From assembly GCA_023412805.1 (NCBI GenBank), contig JAEZRM010000149.1, positions 118,702 to 182,701 on the forward strand: a DNA stretch of 64,000 bases, written 5' to 3'. The notes beneath the pieces were generated by a model, which had not been told where the DNA came from, searched no databases, and saw only the letters and a program-made list of their open reading frames with translations. The position numbers and the translations under genes were made by a program. Shown here one piece after another: positions 16,816-25,432 of this stretch (the stretch's first letter is position 1; every line of letters starts with the position of its first letter). This DNA comes from Pseudomonadota bacterium (GTDB lineage: Bacteria > Pseudomonadota > Alphaproteobacteria > Rhizobiales > Hyphomicrobiaceae).

Positions 16816-18978
16816 ATGAGCAGAATACCGGACTTCACGACCGTCGCGCTCGGCACGCCGTCTCAACCTCCAGCGGCCCCACCCGCTGCGACCTTCGAGA
16901 CGCCCGAGGGCATCGCACTCAAGTCGGTGTACACGGGCACCGATACCGCGGGGCTCGATTTCGTCGATACTCTGCCCGGCATCGCGCCATTCCTGCGCGG
17001 CCCGTACCCGACCATGTACGTCACGCAGCCGTGGACGATCCGCCAGTACGCGGGCTTCTCGACGGCCGAGGAGAGCAATGCCTTCTATCGTCGTAACATC
17101 GCGGCGGGACAAAAAGGCCTCTCGGTGGCCTTCGATCTCGCCACACATCGCGGATACGACAGCGACCATCCGCGCGTGAAGGGCGATGTCGGCATGGCCG
17201 GCGTCGCGATCGACTCCATCTACGACATGCGCACGCTGATGGACGGTATCGACCTCTCGCAGATGTCGGTCTCCATGACCATGAACGGTGCCGTGCTGCC
17301 CGTGCTCGCGCTCTTCATCGTGGCGGGCGAAGAGCAGGGGGTGCCGATCTCGAAACTCTCGGGGACCATCCAGAACGACATCCTCAAGGAGTTCATGGTC
17401 CGCAACACCTACATCTATCCGCCGGCGCCCTCCATGCGGATCATCTCGGACATCTTCGGCTACACCAGCGCGAACATGCCGAAGTTCAACTCGATTTCCA
17501 TCTCCGGCTATCACATGCAGGAAGCCGGCGCGACGGCGGACCTGGAACTCGCCTATACGCTCGCGGATGGCGTCGAGTACGCACGCGCGGGCGTTGCTGC
17601 CGGGCTCGACATCGACAAGTTCGCCCCGCGGCTTTCGTTCTTCTGGGCGATCGGCATGAACTTCTTCATGGAGATCGCCAAGATGCGCGCGGCGCGCCTG
17701 CTCTGGGCGCGTCTCATCAAGTCGGAGTTTGCGCCCAAGGACGAGCGTTCGCTCTCGCTGCGCACGCACAGCCAGACATCGGGCTGGAGCCTCACGGCGC
17801 AGGACGTGTTCAACAATGTTACGCGCACCTGCATCGAGGCCATGGCCGCGACCCAGGGCCATACGCAGTCGCTTCACACGAATGCCCTCGACGAAGCGAT
17901 CGCGCTGCCGACAGACTTCTCGGCGCGCATTGCGCGCAACACGCAGCTGGTCCTACAGCAGGAGAGCGGCACCACGCGCACCGCCGATCTCTGGGGCGGC
18001 AGCTACTACGTCGAGCGGCTCACCTACGAGCTTGCCGAGAAGGCATGGCAGCACATCGAGGAAGTCGAGCGGCTCGGCGGCATGGCCAAAGCCATCGCGG
18101 CTGGCATTCCGAAGATGCGCATCGAGGAAGCGGCCGCACGTACGCAGGCGCGGATCGACTCCGGCCGCCAGACGATCGTCGGGGTCAACAAGTTCCGCGT
18201 CGCGAATGAGGCAGAGATCGACATCCTGAAGGTCGACAATGCCAAGGTGCGCGAGCAGCAGCTCGCCAAGCTCGCACGCCTCAAGGGCGAGCGCGATGCA
18301 GCGCAGGTTTCAGCGGCGCTCAATGCGCTGACCGAAGGCGCCAAGGGTGGTGCCAATCTGCTCGATCTCGCCGTCAAGGCCGCGCGCGCAAAGGCGACGG
18401 TCGGCGAAATCTCCGATGCGCTTGAGGTGGTCTACGGCCGTCATCGCGCGGAGATCCGCGCCGTGTCGGGGGTCTATCGATCGGAGGCGAGTGCCATGAC
18501 GAGCGCTCTCGGCAAGGTGCAGGGTCTCGTCGAGAATTTCGAGCGCAACGACGGGCGCCGCCCGCGCATTCTCATCGCCAAGATGGGGCAGGACGGGCAC
18601 GATCGCGGCCAGAAGGTGATCGCGACGGCTTTTGCGGATCTCGGCTTCGACGTCGACATCGGTCCGCTGTTTTCGACGCCCGAGGAGGTCGCGCGCCAGG
18701 CCGTAGAGAATGACGTGCACATTGTCGGCGTGTCGTCGCTCGCGGCGGGGCATTTGACACTAGCGCCAGAGCTGCGCGCTGCTCTGGAGGCGGAGGGGCG
18801 TGGGGACATCATGATCGTGATCGGCGGCGTCATTCCTCCCGCCGACTACCCGGCTCTATACGAGGCGGGCGCAAAGGCTGTGTTCGGCCCCGGCACAAAC
18901 ATCCCCGAGGCCGCCGCCGACCTGCTCGAGAAGCTCAATGTCGCGCTGGGCTACGCGCCCAAGGTCGCGGCGGAGTAG
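16816..18978 (+). CDS. scpA: methylmalonyl-CoA mutase, catalytic subunit
   Basis: This 720-residue protein has an N-terminal TIM-barrel substrate domain (AGFSTAEESNAFYRRN, GLSVAFDLATHRGYDSDHPR, HTNALDEAIALPTDFSARIA) and a C-terminal cobalamin-binding domain. The latter has the DxHxxG signature in GQDGHDRGQ (His 595, the lower axial ligand of B12), followed by GVSSLAAGH and IGGVIPP. The length is that of the large or homodimeric mutase. It converts methylmalonyl-CoA to succinyl-CoA with adenosylcobalamin. With PccA it covers two steps of propionyl-CoA use. No cobalamin riboswitch was seen upstream, and no chaperone MeaB lies alongside. Confidence 0.96.
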   Translation: MSRIPDFTTVALGTPSQPPAAPPAATFETPEGIALKSVYTGTDTAGLDFVDTLPGIAPFLRGPYPTMYVTQPWTIRQYAGFSTAEESNAFYRRNIAAGQKGLSVAFDLATHRGYDSDHPRVKGDVGMAGVAIDSIYDMRTLMDGIDLSQMSVSMTMNGAVLPVLALFIVAGEEQGVPISKLSGTIQNDILKEFMVRNTYIYPPAPSMRIISDIFGYTSANMPKFNSISISGYHMQEAGATADLELAYTLADGVEYARAGVAAGLDIDKFAPRLSFFWAIGMNFFMEIAKMRAARLLWARLIKSEFAPKDERSLSLRTHSQTSGWSLTAQDVFNNVTRTCIEAMAATQGHTQSLHTNALDEAIALPTDFSARIARNTQLVLQQESGTTRTADLWGGSYYVERLTYELAEKAWQHIEEVERLGGMAKAIAAGIPKMRIEEAAARTQARIDSGRQTIVGVNKFRVANEAEIDILKVDNAKVREQQLAKLARLKGERDAAQVSAALNALTEGAKGGANLLDLAVKAARAKATVGEISDALEVVYGRHRAEIRAVSGVYRSEASAMTSALGKVQGLVENFERNDGRRPRILIAKMGQDGHDRGQKVIATAFADLGFDVDIGPLFSTPEEVARQAVENDVHIVGVSSLAAGHLTLAPELRAALEAEGRGDIMIVIGGVIPPADYPALYEAGAKAVFGPGTNIPEAAADLLEKLNVALGYAPKVAAE

Positions 18979-18999
18979 ACGCGGCGAAGGTCTGCCTGC

Positions 19000-19485
19000 T
19001 CAGCGGCGCGGCCGCGGAATTGGGGTTTTCATCTGGGCATCGACGATGCTGCCGATCTCACCCTGGCAGCCGGCGAGGCAGACCGTGCAGATCATGCCTG
19101 TGGGGCAGCCGGCCACGTCGAGGTCCTCGACCGGCTTTACCGTCTGAACACGATTGCGGGGCAGCCCCTTCGGGCTCGTCGGATCCTCTGCGTCGCTCGC
19201 AGTCTCGGCGCCGCGCGCAGCCTCTCTGCTGCGGACGCGAGGGACGTACGTTACGCCCGATGTGCCGCTGGAGCTGTCGGCGCCCTGTCCGTCGTGGTGT
19301 TGCTCGTCGTGCGATTTGCGCTGTGTCGTCGTGCCGTCCTGGCTCGACGCGTGATCCTTGCTCGCGCGGACTTTGCCGCCGCGCCGCGCTTCCGCATCGG
19401 AAATGCTGAAAGCCATGCCGGAAAGAGCAACGGAAATGACCAAGCCGACACGGACAACCGTCGTCAGCACTAGACGCCAGGACAT
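19000..19485 (-). CDS. secreted or membrane-anchored hypothetical protein
   Basis: I do not recognise this 161-residue protein. It begins MSWRLVLTTVVRVGLVIS with a signal-like hydrophobic stretch ending in a basic segment (DAEARRGGK). A long polar, low-complexity region rich in Ser, Asp, His and Gln follows. The C-terminus has four clustered cysteines (GCPTGMICTVCLAGCQG), which suggests disulfides or metal binding in the periplasm. GAGGGA precedes the ATG at 19485. It converges on the mutase gene. Confidence 0.6.
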   Translation of the reverse strand: MSWRLVLTTVVRVGLVISVALSGMAFSISDAEARRGGKVRASKDHASSQDGTTTQRKSHDEQHHDGQGADSSSGTSGVTYVPRVRSREAARGAETASDAEDPTSPKGLPRNRVQTVKPVEDLDVAGCPTGMICTVCLAGCQGEIGSIVDAQMKTPIPRPRR

Positions 19486-19812
19486 GTGACACTCCCTCGG
19501 CACGCAGTTAGCCGTGTCACGCTACGGCAAATCTCTTTATCGACGGTAAAGGATGGGGCGAGCCGCGGACGCTGAGGCGGGGGCAGATAACCGTCGTCGG
19601 AAACGAAAATGCGCTGAAACAATCAGTCAGGCTCAATCTGCCGCTCAAGAAGATCATTTACATCGGAGCCAACGCAGGGCAGGAAGTCGAGCCTGTGATG
19701 AGGCCCAGACCGAAAATAGCGAGCCGTGGCTGATCGACAGATGCAGCGCGCCGAGCGCGTTCGACGCAAGGGCTTGTAAGAAGGCGCCGAAGTGCTGTAG
19801 ATCGAGGGAAAT
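19486..19812. other. intergenic, no gene seen
   Basis: These 327 bases lie between the start of the secreted protein gene and tRNA-Gly. The open frames across them lack protein-like composition. They presumably hold the promoters of both neighbours, but I see no clear -35/-10 pair. Confidence 0.4.
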
Positions 19813-19887
19813 GCGGGCGTAGTTCAGTGGTAGAACGTCAGCTTCCCAAGCTGAATGTCGTCGGTTCGATCCCGATCGCCCGCTCCA
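19813..19887 (+). tRNA. tRNA-Gly (anticodon CCC)
   Basis: A full cloverleaf can be folded. The acceptor arms are GCGGGCG and CGCCCGC. The anticodon stem TCAGC/GCTGA holds the loop TTCCCAA with anticodon CCC. The T arm is GGTTCGATCC, and the 3' CCA is encoded at 19885-19887. Its 3' half is repeated imperfectly at 26913-26957, which marks it as the integration target of the small island that follows. Confidence 0.93.
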
Positions 19888-20274
19888 TTAAAATCGAAGA
19901 CTTAACTGCGCAGCTGATTTGCTAGGTACAGGTTAGGTACACTTTTCTGACGTTCCGCCCCTTCTCGATGATGACGTCGAGGTGAGATCGCTATGAAGAC
20001 ACGCTGAGTAAAGCCGGGCTCTTCTCGTTGCGAGAGCTGTGAGTGCTTCTTGGAAACCGCACAGACCTAGATCAGATGGCAGGGAGACGGGCGCTCGGTC
20101 TTTTTCCCTGCTTTCGCATCTATACCCCAGCGGTTCTTCGTGATGATGAGTGGGCGGCCGGGAAGTGTGGGTCTTCCACCCATGGCGAACAATTACGCTG
20201 CGCCTTAAATCCCAGCAGTCCCACCACTATCACTCGTTCGGCGGAGGCCATTGGTCTACTCGGCGACCGACTGG

Positions 20275-20711
20275 TCATTGGGGAAAGACGACCTTAGGGA
20301 CGTTGGTCGCCTGGGCCACATCGCGCACGGCCTGCATGGTTTTCTCGATGTCCGCGGAAATGCCGAGGCCCATCTTCTTGGTCGGAGCCCGTGCGGTTGT
20401 CATGCGGCGGCTTTCTGTAGGGTGTCGTTGAAGATCGCATAGATCCCGCTCATGAGGTTGTTGATCTCGGCGATGGCCTTCGGGTCGGGGGGGATTGGCG
20501 AGATGGGGAAGCGTGTCGCGCGAGATGATGTTAAGGATTTCATTGAGCAGGATGCGGTGATTGATCGGCTTGCCGATGCGGGCCGCAACTCCCAACCTTC
20601 GGGAGTTCCGCGTTGAACCTCTAACAAGCCGCTTGCCTCCGGTTCCGTCACCTCGACCAGCGGACCCGCACTGCCTACCCCAAGCAGCTCGAATACCTTC
20701 TCCGCCCTCAC
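20275..20711 (-). pseudogene. frame-broken small gene and coupled 42-aa partner (remnant)
   Basis: Protein-like sequence switches frame within a few dozen codons: ARIGKPINHRILLNEILNII lies in one frame and AIAEINNLMSGIYAIFNDTL in another, ending at 20400. A run of seven G at about 20484-20490 sits near the switch and is a likely slip or indel site. A further 42-codon reading frame (20275-20403, beginning MTTARAPTKK) overlaps the stop as ATGA, as in a coupled gene pair. I recognise neither product. The pair reads as leftover accessory DNA. Confidence 0.35.
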
Positions 20712-20894
20712 CTATTCCCCACCTTTGCGGTTTTGTCAGCGCTCCGCGGAGCCTGGCTGTGTCCCTCCGTGGGGGTACGATGAGCCGGAAACTCTCTCCT
20801 ACTATGGCGGGAGCGGATGAGCGGCCTAACCATCTGCAGGCGAAGATCCGTTACTTTGTGCGATGCGCCTGGACGAAAAGCGTCTGTGCGCTAG

Positions 20895-20900
20895 TATAAT
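20895..20900 (+). promoter_or_regulatory. probable -10 box of the BTAD regulator gene
   Basis: A perfect TATAAT lies 26 bases before the ATG at 20927. No good -35 hexamer stands 17 bases upstream (GACGAA), so the promoter may be weak or activator dependent. Confidence 0.4.
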
Positions 20901-20926
20901 AGCATTCGCTACCAGAGGTAGCTCGA

Positions 20927-22966
20927 ATGAGCCGGAAGTCCGTCCCCAGCTCCGCCCTCTCAGTATCCGTGCTCGGTGGCGTAAGCGTCCACTTCGGCGG
21001 TCGTGAGATCAAGCTGAACAACCGCAAGGACCAAGCGGTTTTGGCATTTCTTGCGCTAGAGGGGGCCTCCTGCTCGCGCGACGAACTGATCGCCCGGCTT
21101 TGGAGCAACGCTCCGGAAAGCAAGGCGCGCGCCTCACTTCGCCAAACACTCTACATTCTCAATAGGGAGCTGACGACGTGCGGATACGGCGGCCTCGCAG
21201 TTGAGAGATTTACTGTCGAGATTGATCCACGCACGCTGCAGCTCGATATGCACGAAGTCCTTCGCACTGCCGAAGTCGAACACAATGCCCACCCGTTGCT
21301 GCTTGGAACGGCAGGCCTGAGCGAAACTTTGCTCGCCGGTTACGATCATCTCGATCCGTCGTTTCAGGATTGGCTGCGCGCGAAGCGGCAGATTTTGCAC
21401 GACCGCATTGTACGTGGACTGGAGAATGGGCTGCGCGACGAGGCCTCTAACAGCTCGCAAAAGATCCCGCTCGCGCAGGCGATTCTCAATCTGGATGCGA
21501 CGCATGAGGAGGCGTGCCGTGCCCTTATGCGTGCGCGTGCCGAAGCGGGGGATATTTCCGGAGCTCTTAAGGCCTATAAGGCTTTGTGGGATCTACTCGA
21601 CGCCGATTACGACATGGAGCCGTCGGGCGCCACTCAACAGCTCGTCGCCGACATCAAGTCTGGTGCGTTGGAAACCGCGCTGCCCAGAGAACAAGCGCAA
21701 CCGAAACCGGTCGCAAGGACCACTGGCAAGATTGCCTTGGCGATAGAAGCTTTCGGCGTGGACGGCGTGAGCGACGAGAAAGTCTATCTCGTGCATGGTT
21801 TTCGGCATCATCTCGCAGCTTCACTCGTGAAATTTCGCGAGTGGTACGTGACCGATCGCGTGGGGCAGCGAGGCTCGATGGCGCGTGCGATAGAAGCGGA
21901 GCAAAGTGAGGCGCTACTCCCGGTCTCATCGCACTACAATATCCAGGCGACAGCCTTTCAGACAGACACGGCGCTCAAGCTGGTGCTGACGCTGAAGCAA
22001 GGTAAGGACGATATCTATCTTTGGAGCCACACGTTCGAGCTGGGGCTGGAGCGATGGTTCGACACGCAGCAGAATGCCGTCCGGCACATTGCCACGGCGT
22101 TGAATGTGAACATATCTCAGGAAAGGCTCAACCTGCTGTCGGCGCAACCGGACGTTTCGCTCGATGCCTATGATCGCTGGCTGCGCGGGCAGGCAACCAT
22201 CATCGGTTTTCGGACCGACAAATGGGAAAGTGCCGAGGAGCTGTTCCGCGACACGATCCATGCCGCGCCGAACTTTTCGCCCGCCTACAGCAGCTTGGCG
22301 CAGATCAACAATCTCATTCACATAGTTCAGCCCGGCGTCTATCGCAGTCGAGACCGTGAGCAAGAGACCATAGAGCTCGGCAGGATGGCCGTGCGGCTTG
22401 ATCCCCTGGATTCGCGTGCGCATCTCTGCCTCGGCTGGGCCTACATGATGGCGAAGCAGTACGATCATGCCCCAACACAGTTCGACTTGGCCTGCGAGCT
22501 CAATGAAAGCGATCCCTGGACGGCCATATCAGCATCGCTGGCGCACGCGTTCATAGGGGTGCCGGCGCGCGCTCAGGAGCTCGCCGCGCGATCACTAGAC
22601 TTGTCACTTGTGCCGAGCCGGACTGTCTGGGGCTATGAAGCTACGAGCTGCTTCATGCGCGCCGACTACGCAGGCTGTATAGAGTCGGCGCGGCGCGCGA
22701 GCGATGTCATCCTGAATCTACCCGCTTGGACGGCAGCGGCCATGTTCCACCTCGGCCGCCATGACGAGGCGCGCGAGGAGGCGCAGAGGCTCGTTGATCG
22801 CGTGCGTCCTCTTTGGAAAGGCGCGCAGCCCGCCACGGATACGGCGATCACGAACTGGGTGCTTCACCTGTTTCCGATCGCCGGCCGTAGTGACTGGGAG
22901 CGCCTCCGCGATGGGCTCGCGGGGGCGGGCCTTGCCGATAGCGGCATGGAGCATCACGCCTGGTGA
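20927..22966 (+). CDS. SARP/AfsR-like transcriptional regulator with BTAD and TPR domains
   Basis: This is a 679-residue protein. An OmpR-type winged helix opens it (SVLGGVSVHFGGREIKLNNR, then LIARLWSNAPESKARASLRQ). A bacterial transcriptional activation domain follows (about 105-250, with ILNLDATHEEACRALMRARA and GALKAYKALWDLL). A middle domain (about 265-400) resembles the TolB-like part of CadC-type regulators. The C-terminus is a TPR array (about 440-679). SARP-type proteins usually switch on nearby biosynthetic genes. Its 3' end faces that of the peroxidase operon, with 7 bases between the stops, so it is the obvious candidate regulator of the YcaO/peroxidase genes. No sensor domain is visible. 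Confidence 0.8.
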   Translation: MSRKSVPSSALSVSVLGGVSVHFGGREIKLNNRKDQAVLAFLALEGASCSRDELIARLWSNAPESKARASLRQTLYILNRELTTCGYGGLAVERFTVEIDPRTLQLDMHEVLRTAEVEHNAHPLLLGTAGLSETLLAGYDHLDPSFQDWLRAKRQILHDRIVRGLENGLRDEASNSSQKIPLAQAILNLDATHEEACRALMRARAEAGDISGALKAYKALWDLLDADYDMEPSGATQQLVADIKSGALETALPREQAQPKPVARTTGKIALAIEAFGVDGVSDEKVYLVHGFRHHLAASLVKFREWYVTDRVGQRGSMARAIEAEQSEALLPVSSHYNIQATAFQTDTALKLVLTLKQGKDDIYLWSHTFELGLERWFDTQQNAVRHIATALNVNISQERLNLLSAQPDVSLDAYDRWLRGQATIIGFRTDKWESAEELFRDTIHAAPNFSPAYSSLAQINNLIHIVQPGVYRSRDREQETIELGRMAVRLDPLDSRAHLCLGWAYMMAKQYDHAPTQFDLACELNESDPWTAISASLAHAFIGVPARAQELAARSLDLSLVPSRTVWGYEATSCFMRADYAGCIESARRASDVILNLPAWTAAAMFHLGRHDEAREEAQRLVDRVRPLWKGAQPATDTAITNWVLHLFPIAGRSDWERLRDGLAGAGLADSGMEHHAW

Positions 22967-22973
22967 GGCGCGG

Positions 22974-23354
22974 TCAGCCGCACTGGCCGATCGAATATTC
23001 CCCGATACGGCAGTACATGAAATCCTTTTCTTTTCCCTCGACCACATTGAAGAATTCGAGGCCGGCAAGTTGGCGATAGAAGGGCGGTGTGTACACGGCT
23101 TCCCCGTTGTCGATCGCTTCTAGCCGCTTGTCCACGGCGGCTGCAGTCGGCAGGTAGATTTGCAGCGTCTCGTTGTCGGGCGCTTGGCAAATGTGCAGAT
23201 CACGAAACCTTTCGGTAGAGAAGCTTGCCCCCACATTTGCGAGTGCCATCTGTTCGTTCAGCTCATCGACACTGCTCGGCCACGTGCTCGAATCCTTGGC
23301 CCATTTTACGACCAGTTTGCCCCATTCCACCCAATCGGAGTTGTCGTCCAGCAT
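22974..23354 (-). CDS. NHLP-like protein, candidate RiPP precursor
   Basis: The protein has 126 residues with AAGGAG eight bases ahead of the ATG, and starts 35 bases after the peroxidase stop. The first 70 residues recall nitrile-hydratase-like leader peptides: WGKLVVKWAKDSSTWP near the N-terminus, then a strand-like LHICQAPDNETLQIYLP (53-69). The remaining part includes a Tyr- and Phe-containing middle and the tail MYCRIGEYSIGQCG with C115 and C125. If it is a precursor, the Cys/Ser-bearing tail would be the natural YcaO substrate. It is long for a RiPP precursor and could instead be a small folded protein. Gene order with YcaO is the main support. Confidence 0.55.
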   Translation of the reverse strand: MLDDNSDWVEWGKLVVKWAKDSSTWPSSVDELNEQMALANVGASFSTERFRDLHICQAPDNETLQIYLPTAAAVDKRLEAIDNGEAVYTPPFYRQLAGLEFFNVVEGKEKDFMYCRIGEYSIGQCG

Positions 23355-23389
23355 TTTACTGCTCCTTCCATTGATGGGCTCAATGCAAT

Positions 23390-25198
23390 TCAGAGAAACG
23401 CGGGTTCGGCATTCTCGAGATGTGTGAGTTCGGCGATGTAGGCGACGAGTTGCCCCATGCTCTCGAGTGGCGGAACATCGTCGAAGACGTTGCTCTTGGG
23501 ATCGAAGAAGGTGTCATTGAGCTTCTTCAGACTCGCGGCCAGTTTGGGCGGGTTCCCCTCTTCGTACACCAGCCGATCTGTCAGCGCGCCGACGATCACT
23601 TCGGCAACGATGATGGAACCCAGAGGGCCGAGGTGTTTCCCTCTGATGTTTCCCTTGTCTTCAGGCGCGACGTTCTCGCCACCTTCGGGATTGTCCCTGC
23701 TTTCCGGCGACGCATCCTCCCATGCCTCGAACAGGATGTAGAATATAAGGGGCGGATCTTCAGCAAGCGCTTCGATGTCCTCGTCTCGCAGGGTATGGCT
23801 GCCGCGGTGTTGCGAAAGCCAGCGCGCTATTCGTGAAGTGCGCAAAGCCTTGTCGTTCGAAAGCGGCGATGCTTCGAGCGCTGCTGCGATGCCCAGCTTA
23901 TCGACGGAACGAAGCCTGTTGATCAGGTGATCCACGGACCACAAGCCGAGTTCCGCGCTGCTATAGAGCTCGCGGCTCGCGAGGCCACGTTGCCCAGTGA
24001 GCCCAAGTGGAGGGAACAGCGCCTCCATCAGTAGGCCGCGGCTATAGGTGGGCCTGATCCTTTGGCTCAGATTCGGCGTGCTTCCATTGACGTCAAAGAA
24101 ATTGGACCATTTGACAATCCATGCGGCGTCGAGCGGCATATCGCCAGCTCCGCGCACCGAGGTTACCAGCATGGCCCTGAAGAGCGATTGATCGCGGACG
24201 GGAGCGCCTGGTCTTTCCGGAGGCGTATTGATCCGGTAACGGTCGCGGATCATCGCATGGCCAAACCGAAAGGCCGCGTGCGAGAACTCCAATGGGAGGC
24301 GTCCGTCCGGCGGATGCACAAGCATCTTCGGATCCACTAGATCCTTGTATGCCGTGTAGATCGCGGGGTGCAGTACCTTCTCCATCAGATCGTTTCGGAT
24401 GATGTTCCGGTAGATCAGAGTTACCGCAGCCTGCGCACACTGGAAGCTTTGAGCGGCGATCGCTTCTGTCGCGTCATTTTTGAGAGCGAATTCCGAAATC
24501 TTCGCCACCATCCCGTTGTGGAGCAGGTGAAAGAGCGTCAGCAGCTGCGAAAGGATGGCGTTGTCGTCGTTTCGCGCGTCCGCGATCAGAACATCGGTGA
24601 GTCCGCTTTCGAGGGCGACGCCGGTTTGATTGGCAGGCAACACGCGCCCTATATCGCGGAAGGGGCATGGCGATTGCGGAGATTTCATCTGGCCGAGCCG
24701 CAATCGGGTGCGTGAGGGCGCTGCGGCACCATCGAGAGCATAGGCAAACGCATGGAGCTCAGGACCGGCCCCATAGACGGTGTCGAGCGTCAGTCGATAC
24801 TGTCGATTGTTGCGCATCCGGCCGTTGGGGTCGCCCGTCAGCGCAGCGGACACCGAGCTTTGCACAAGATCGTGCGCTACGAGCTGTAGGAGGTAGGTAT
24901 AGCCGGCTGGAATGCGCGGATTGTCCTGCACTTCGTAAGGAACGCTCATTCGATGAGCCAAGCGGCCCATCAGTCTTTGAAGGAGTTCCTGGCTCTTTGG
25001 CGCGAAAGTCGGCAGTTTGCCGCCCACCTTGAAGCGAAGGTCGGGAGGGAGAACGCCCGAGCCGTCATCGAGGAAGTGTGAGAAGCCCGGGATCGCAGCG
25101 TCGCCGACGACGGCTGCATCGTCCGCCGCTTTAAAGGCCTTGGCGAGCCGTTCGAGGCGCGCCAGCCTAATGGGGATGCCGTCCCCATGGCCCACCAT
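23390..25198 (-). CDS. animal-type (PF03098) heme peroxidase
   Basis: This 602-residue protein has the peroxidase-cyclooxygenase hallmarks. The distal His is in LVAHDLVQSS (H109, with D110 and Q113). The DARNDDNAILSQLLTLFHLL block holds the catalytic Arg (209). The proximal His is in AFRFGHAMIRDRY (H314). No signal peptide is visible, so it may act in the cytoplasm. I choose the ATG at 25198, which has TGGAG ahead of it. A GTG at 25213 has none. Such enzymes oxidise halides, phenols or lipids. Lying between a YcaO enzyme and a possible precursor peptide, it may instead oxidise the peptide (for example Tyr or Cys), which is inference. Confidence 0.87.
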   Translation of the reverse strand: MVGHGDGIPIRLARLERLAKAFKAADDAAVVGDAAIPGFSHFLDDGSGVLPPDLRFKVGGKLPTFAPKSQELLQRLMGRLAHRMSVPYEVQDNPRIPAGYTYLLQLVAHDLVQSSVSAALTGDPNGRMRNNRQYRLTLDTVYGAGPELHAFAYALDGAAAPSRTRLRLGQMKSPQSPCPFRDIGRVLPANQTGVALESGLTDVLIADARNDDNAILSQLLTLFHLLHNGMVAKISEFALKNDATEAIAAQSFQCAQAAVTLIYRNIIRNDLMEKVLHPAIYTAYKDLVDPKMLVHPPDGRLPLEFSHAAFRFGHAMIRDRYRINTPPERPGAPVRDQSLFRAMLVTSVRGAGDMPLDAAWIVKWSNFFDVNGSTPNLSQRIRPTYSRGLLMEALFPPLGLTGQRGLASRELYSSAELGLWSVDHLINRLRSVDKLGIAAALEASPLSNDKALRTSRIARWLSQHRGSHTLRDEDIEALAEDPPLIFYILFEAWEDASPESRDNPEGGENVAPEDKGNIRGKHLGPLGSIIVAEVIVGALTDRLVYEEGNPPKLAASLKKLNDTFFDPKSNVFDDVPPLESMGQLVAYIAELTHLENAEPAFL

Positions 25199-25432
25199 CA
25201 AAATAAACTCCACAACTCAGCAATAGCAAAGCAAGAGCGGCGGGCGAATAATCGGCTCCCGGCGCATTATGCGAGCAGCATAGGACTCGGCTGGGCGCGC
25301 ACGCAAGATCGTTCGCGACAATATCGAGGGTGGTCACGCTTGTGTGAAGCGCTGAACAGTGTGGAGCACAGTATCGTAGACCGTACGCGAGTGCGACCGC
25401 GCTGAGCTCTCGATCGTTTCGAAACGAGCTGT

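Larger units (their letters stand above)
19888..20926. other. island left flank, about 1 kb with few coding signals
   Basis: Downstream of tRNA-Gly this stretch shows no convincing intact gene. It contains a repeated GGTACA-type motif just after the tRNA (about 19924-19940), the frame-broken remnant at 20275-20711, and a TATAAT box at 20895 ahead of the regulator gene. The rest looks like decayed island sequence. Confidence 0.45.

Noticed and set aside
20043..20297. Forward open frame of 84 codons after tRNA-Gly
   Set aside because: No ribosome site and no protein-like pattern; the reverse strand there carries the remnant gene pair.
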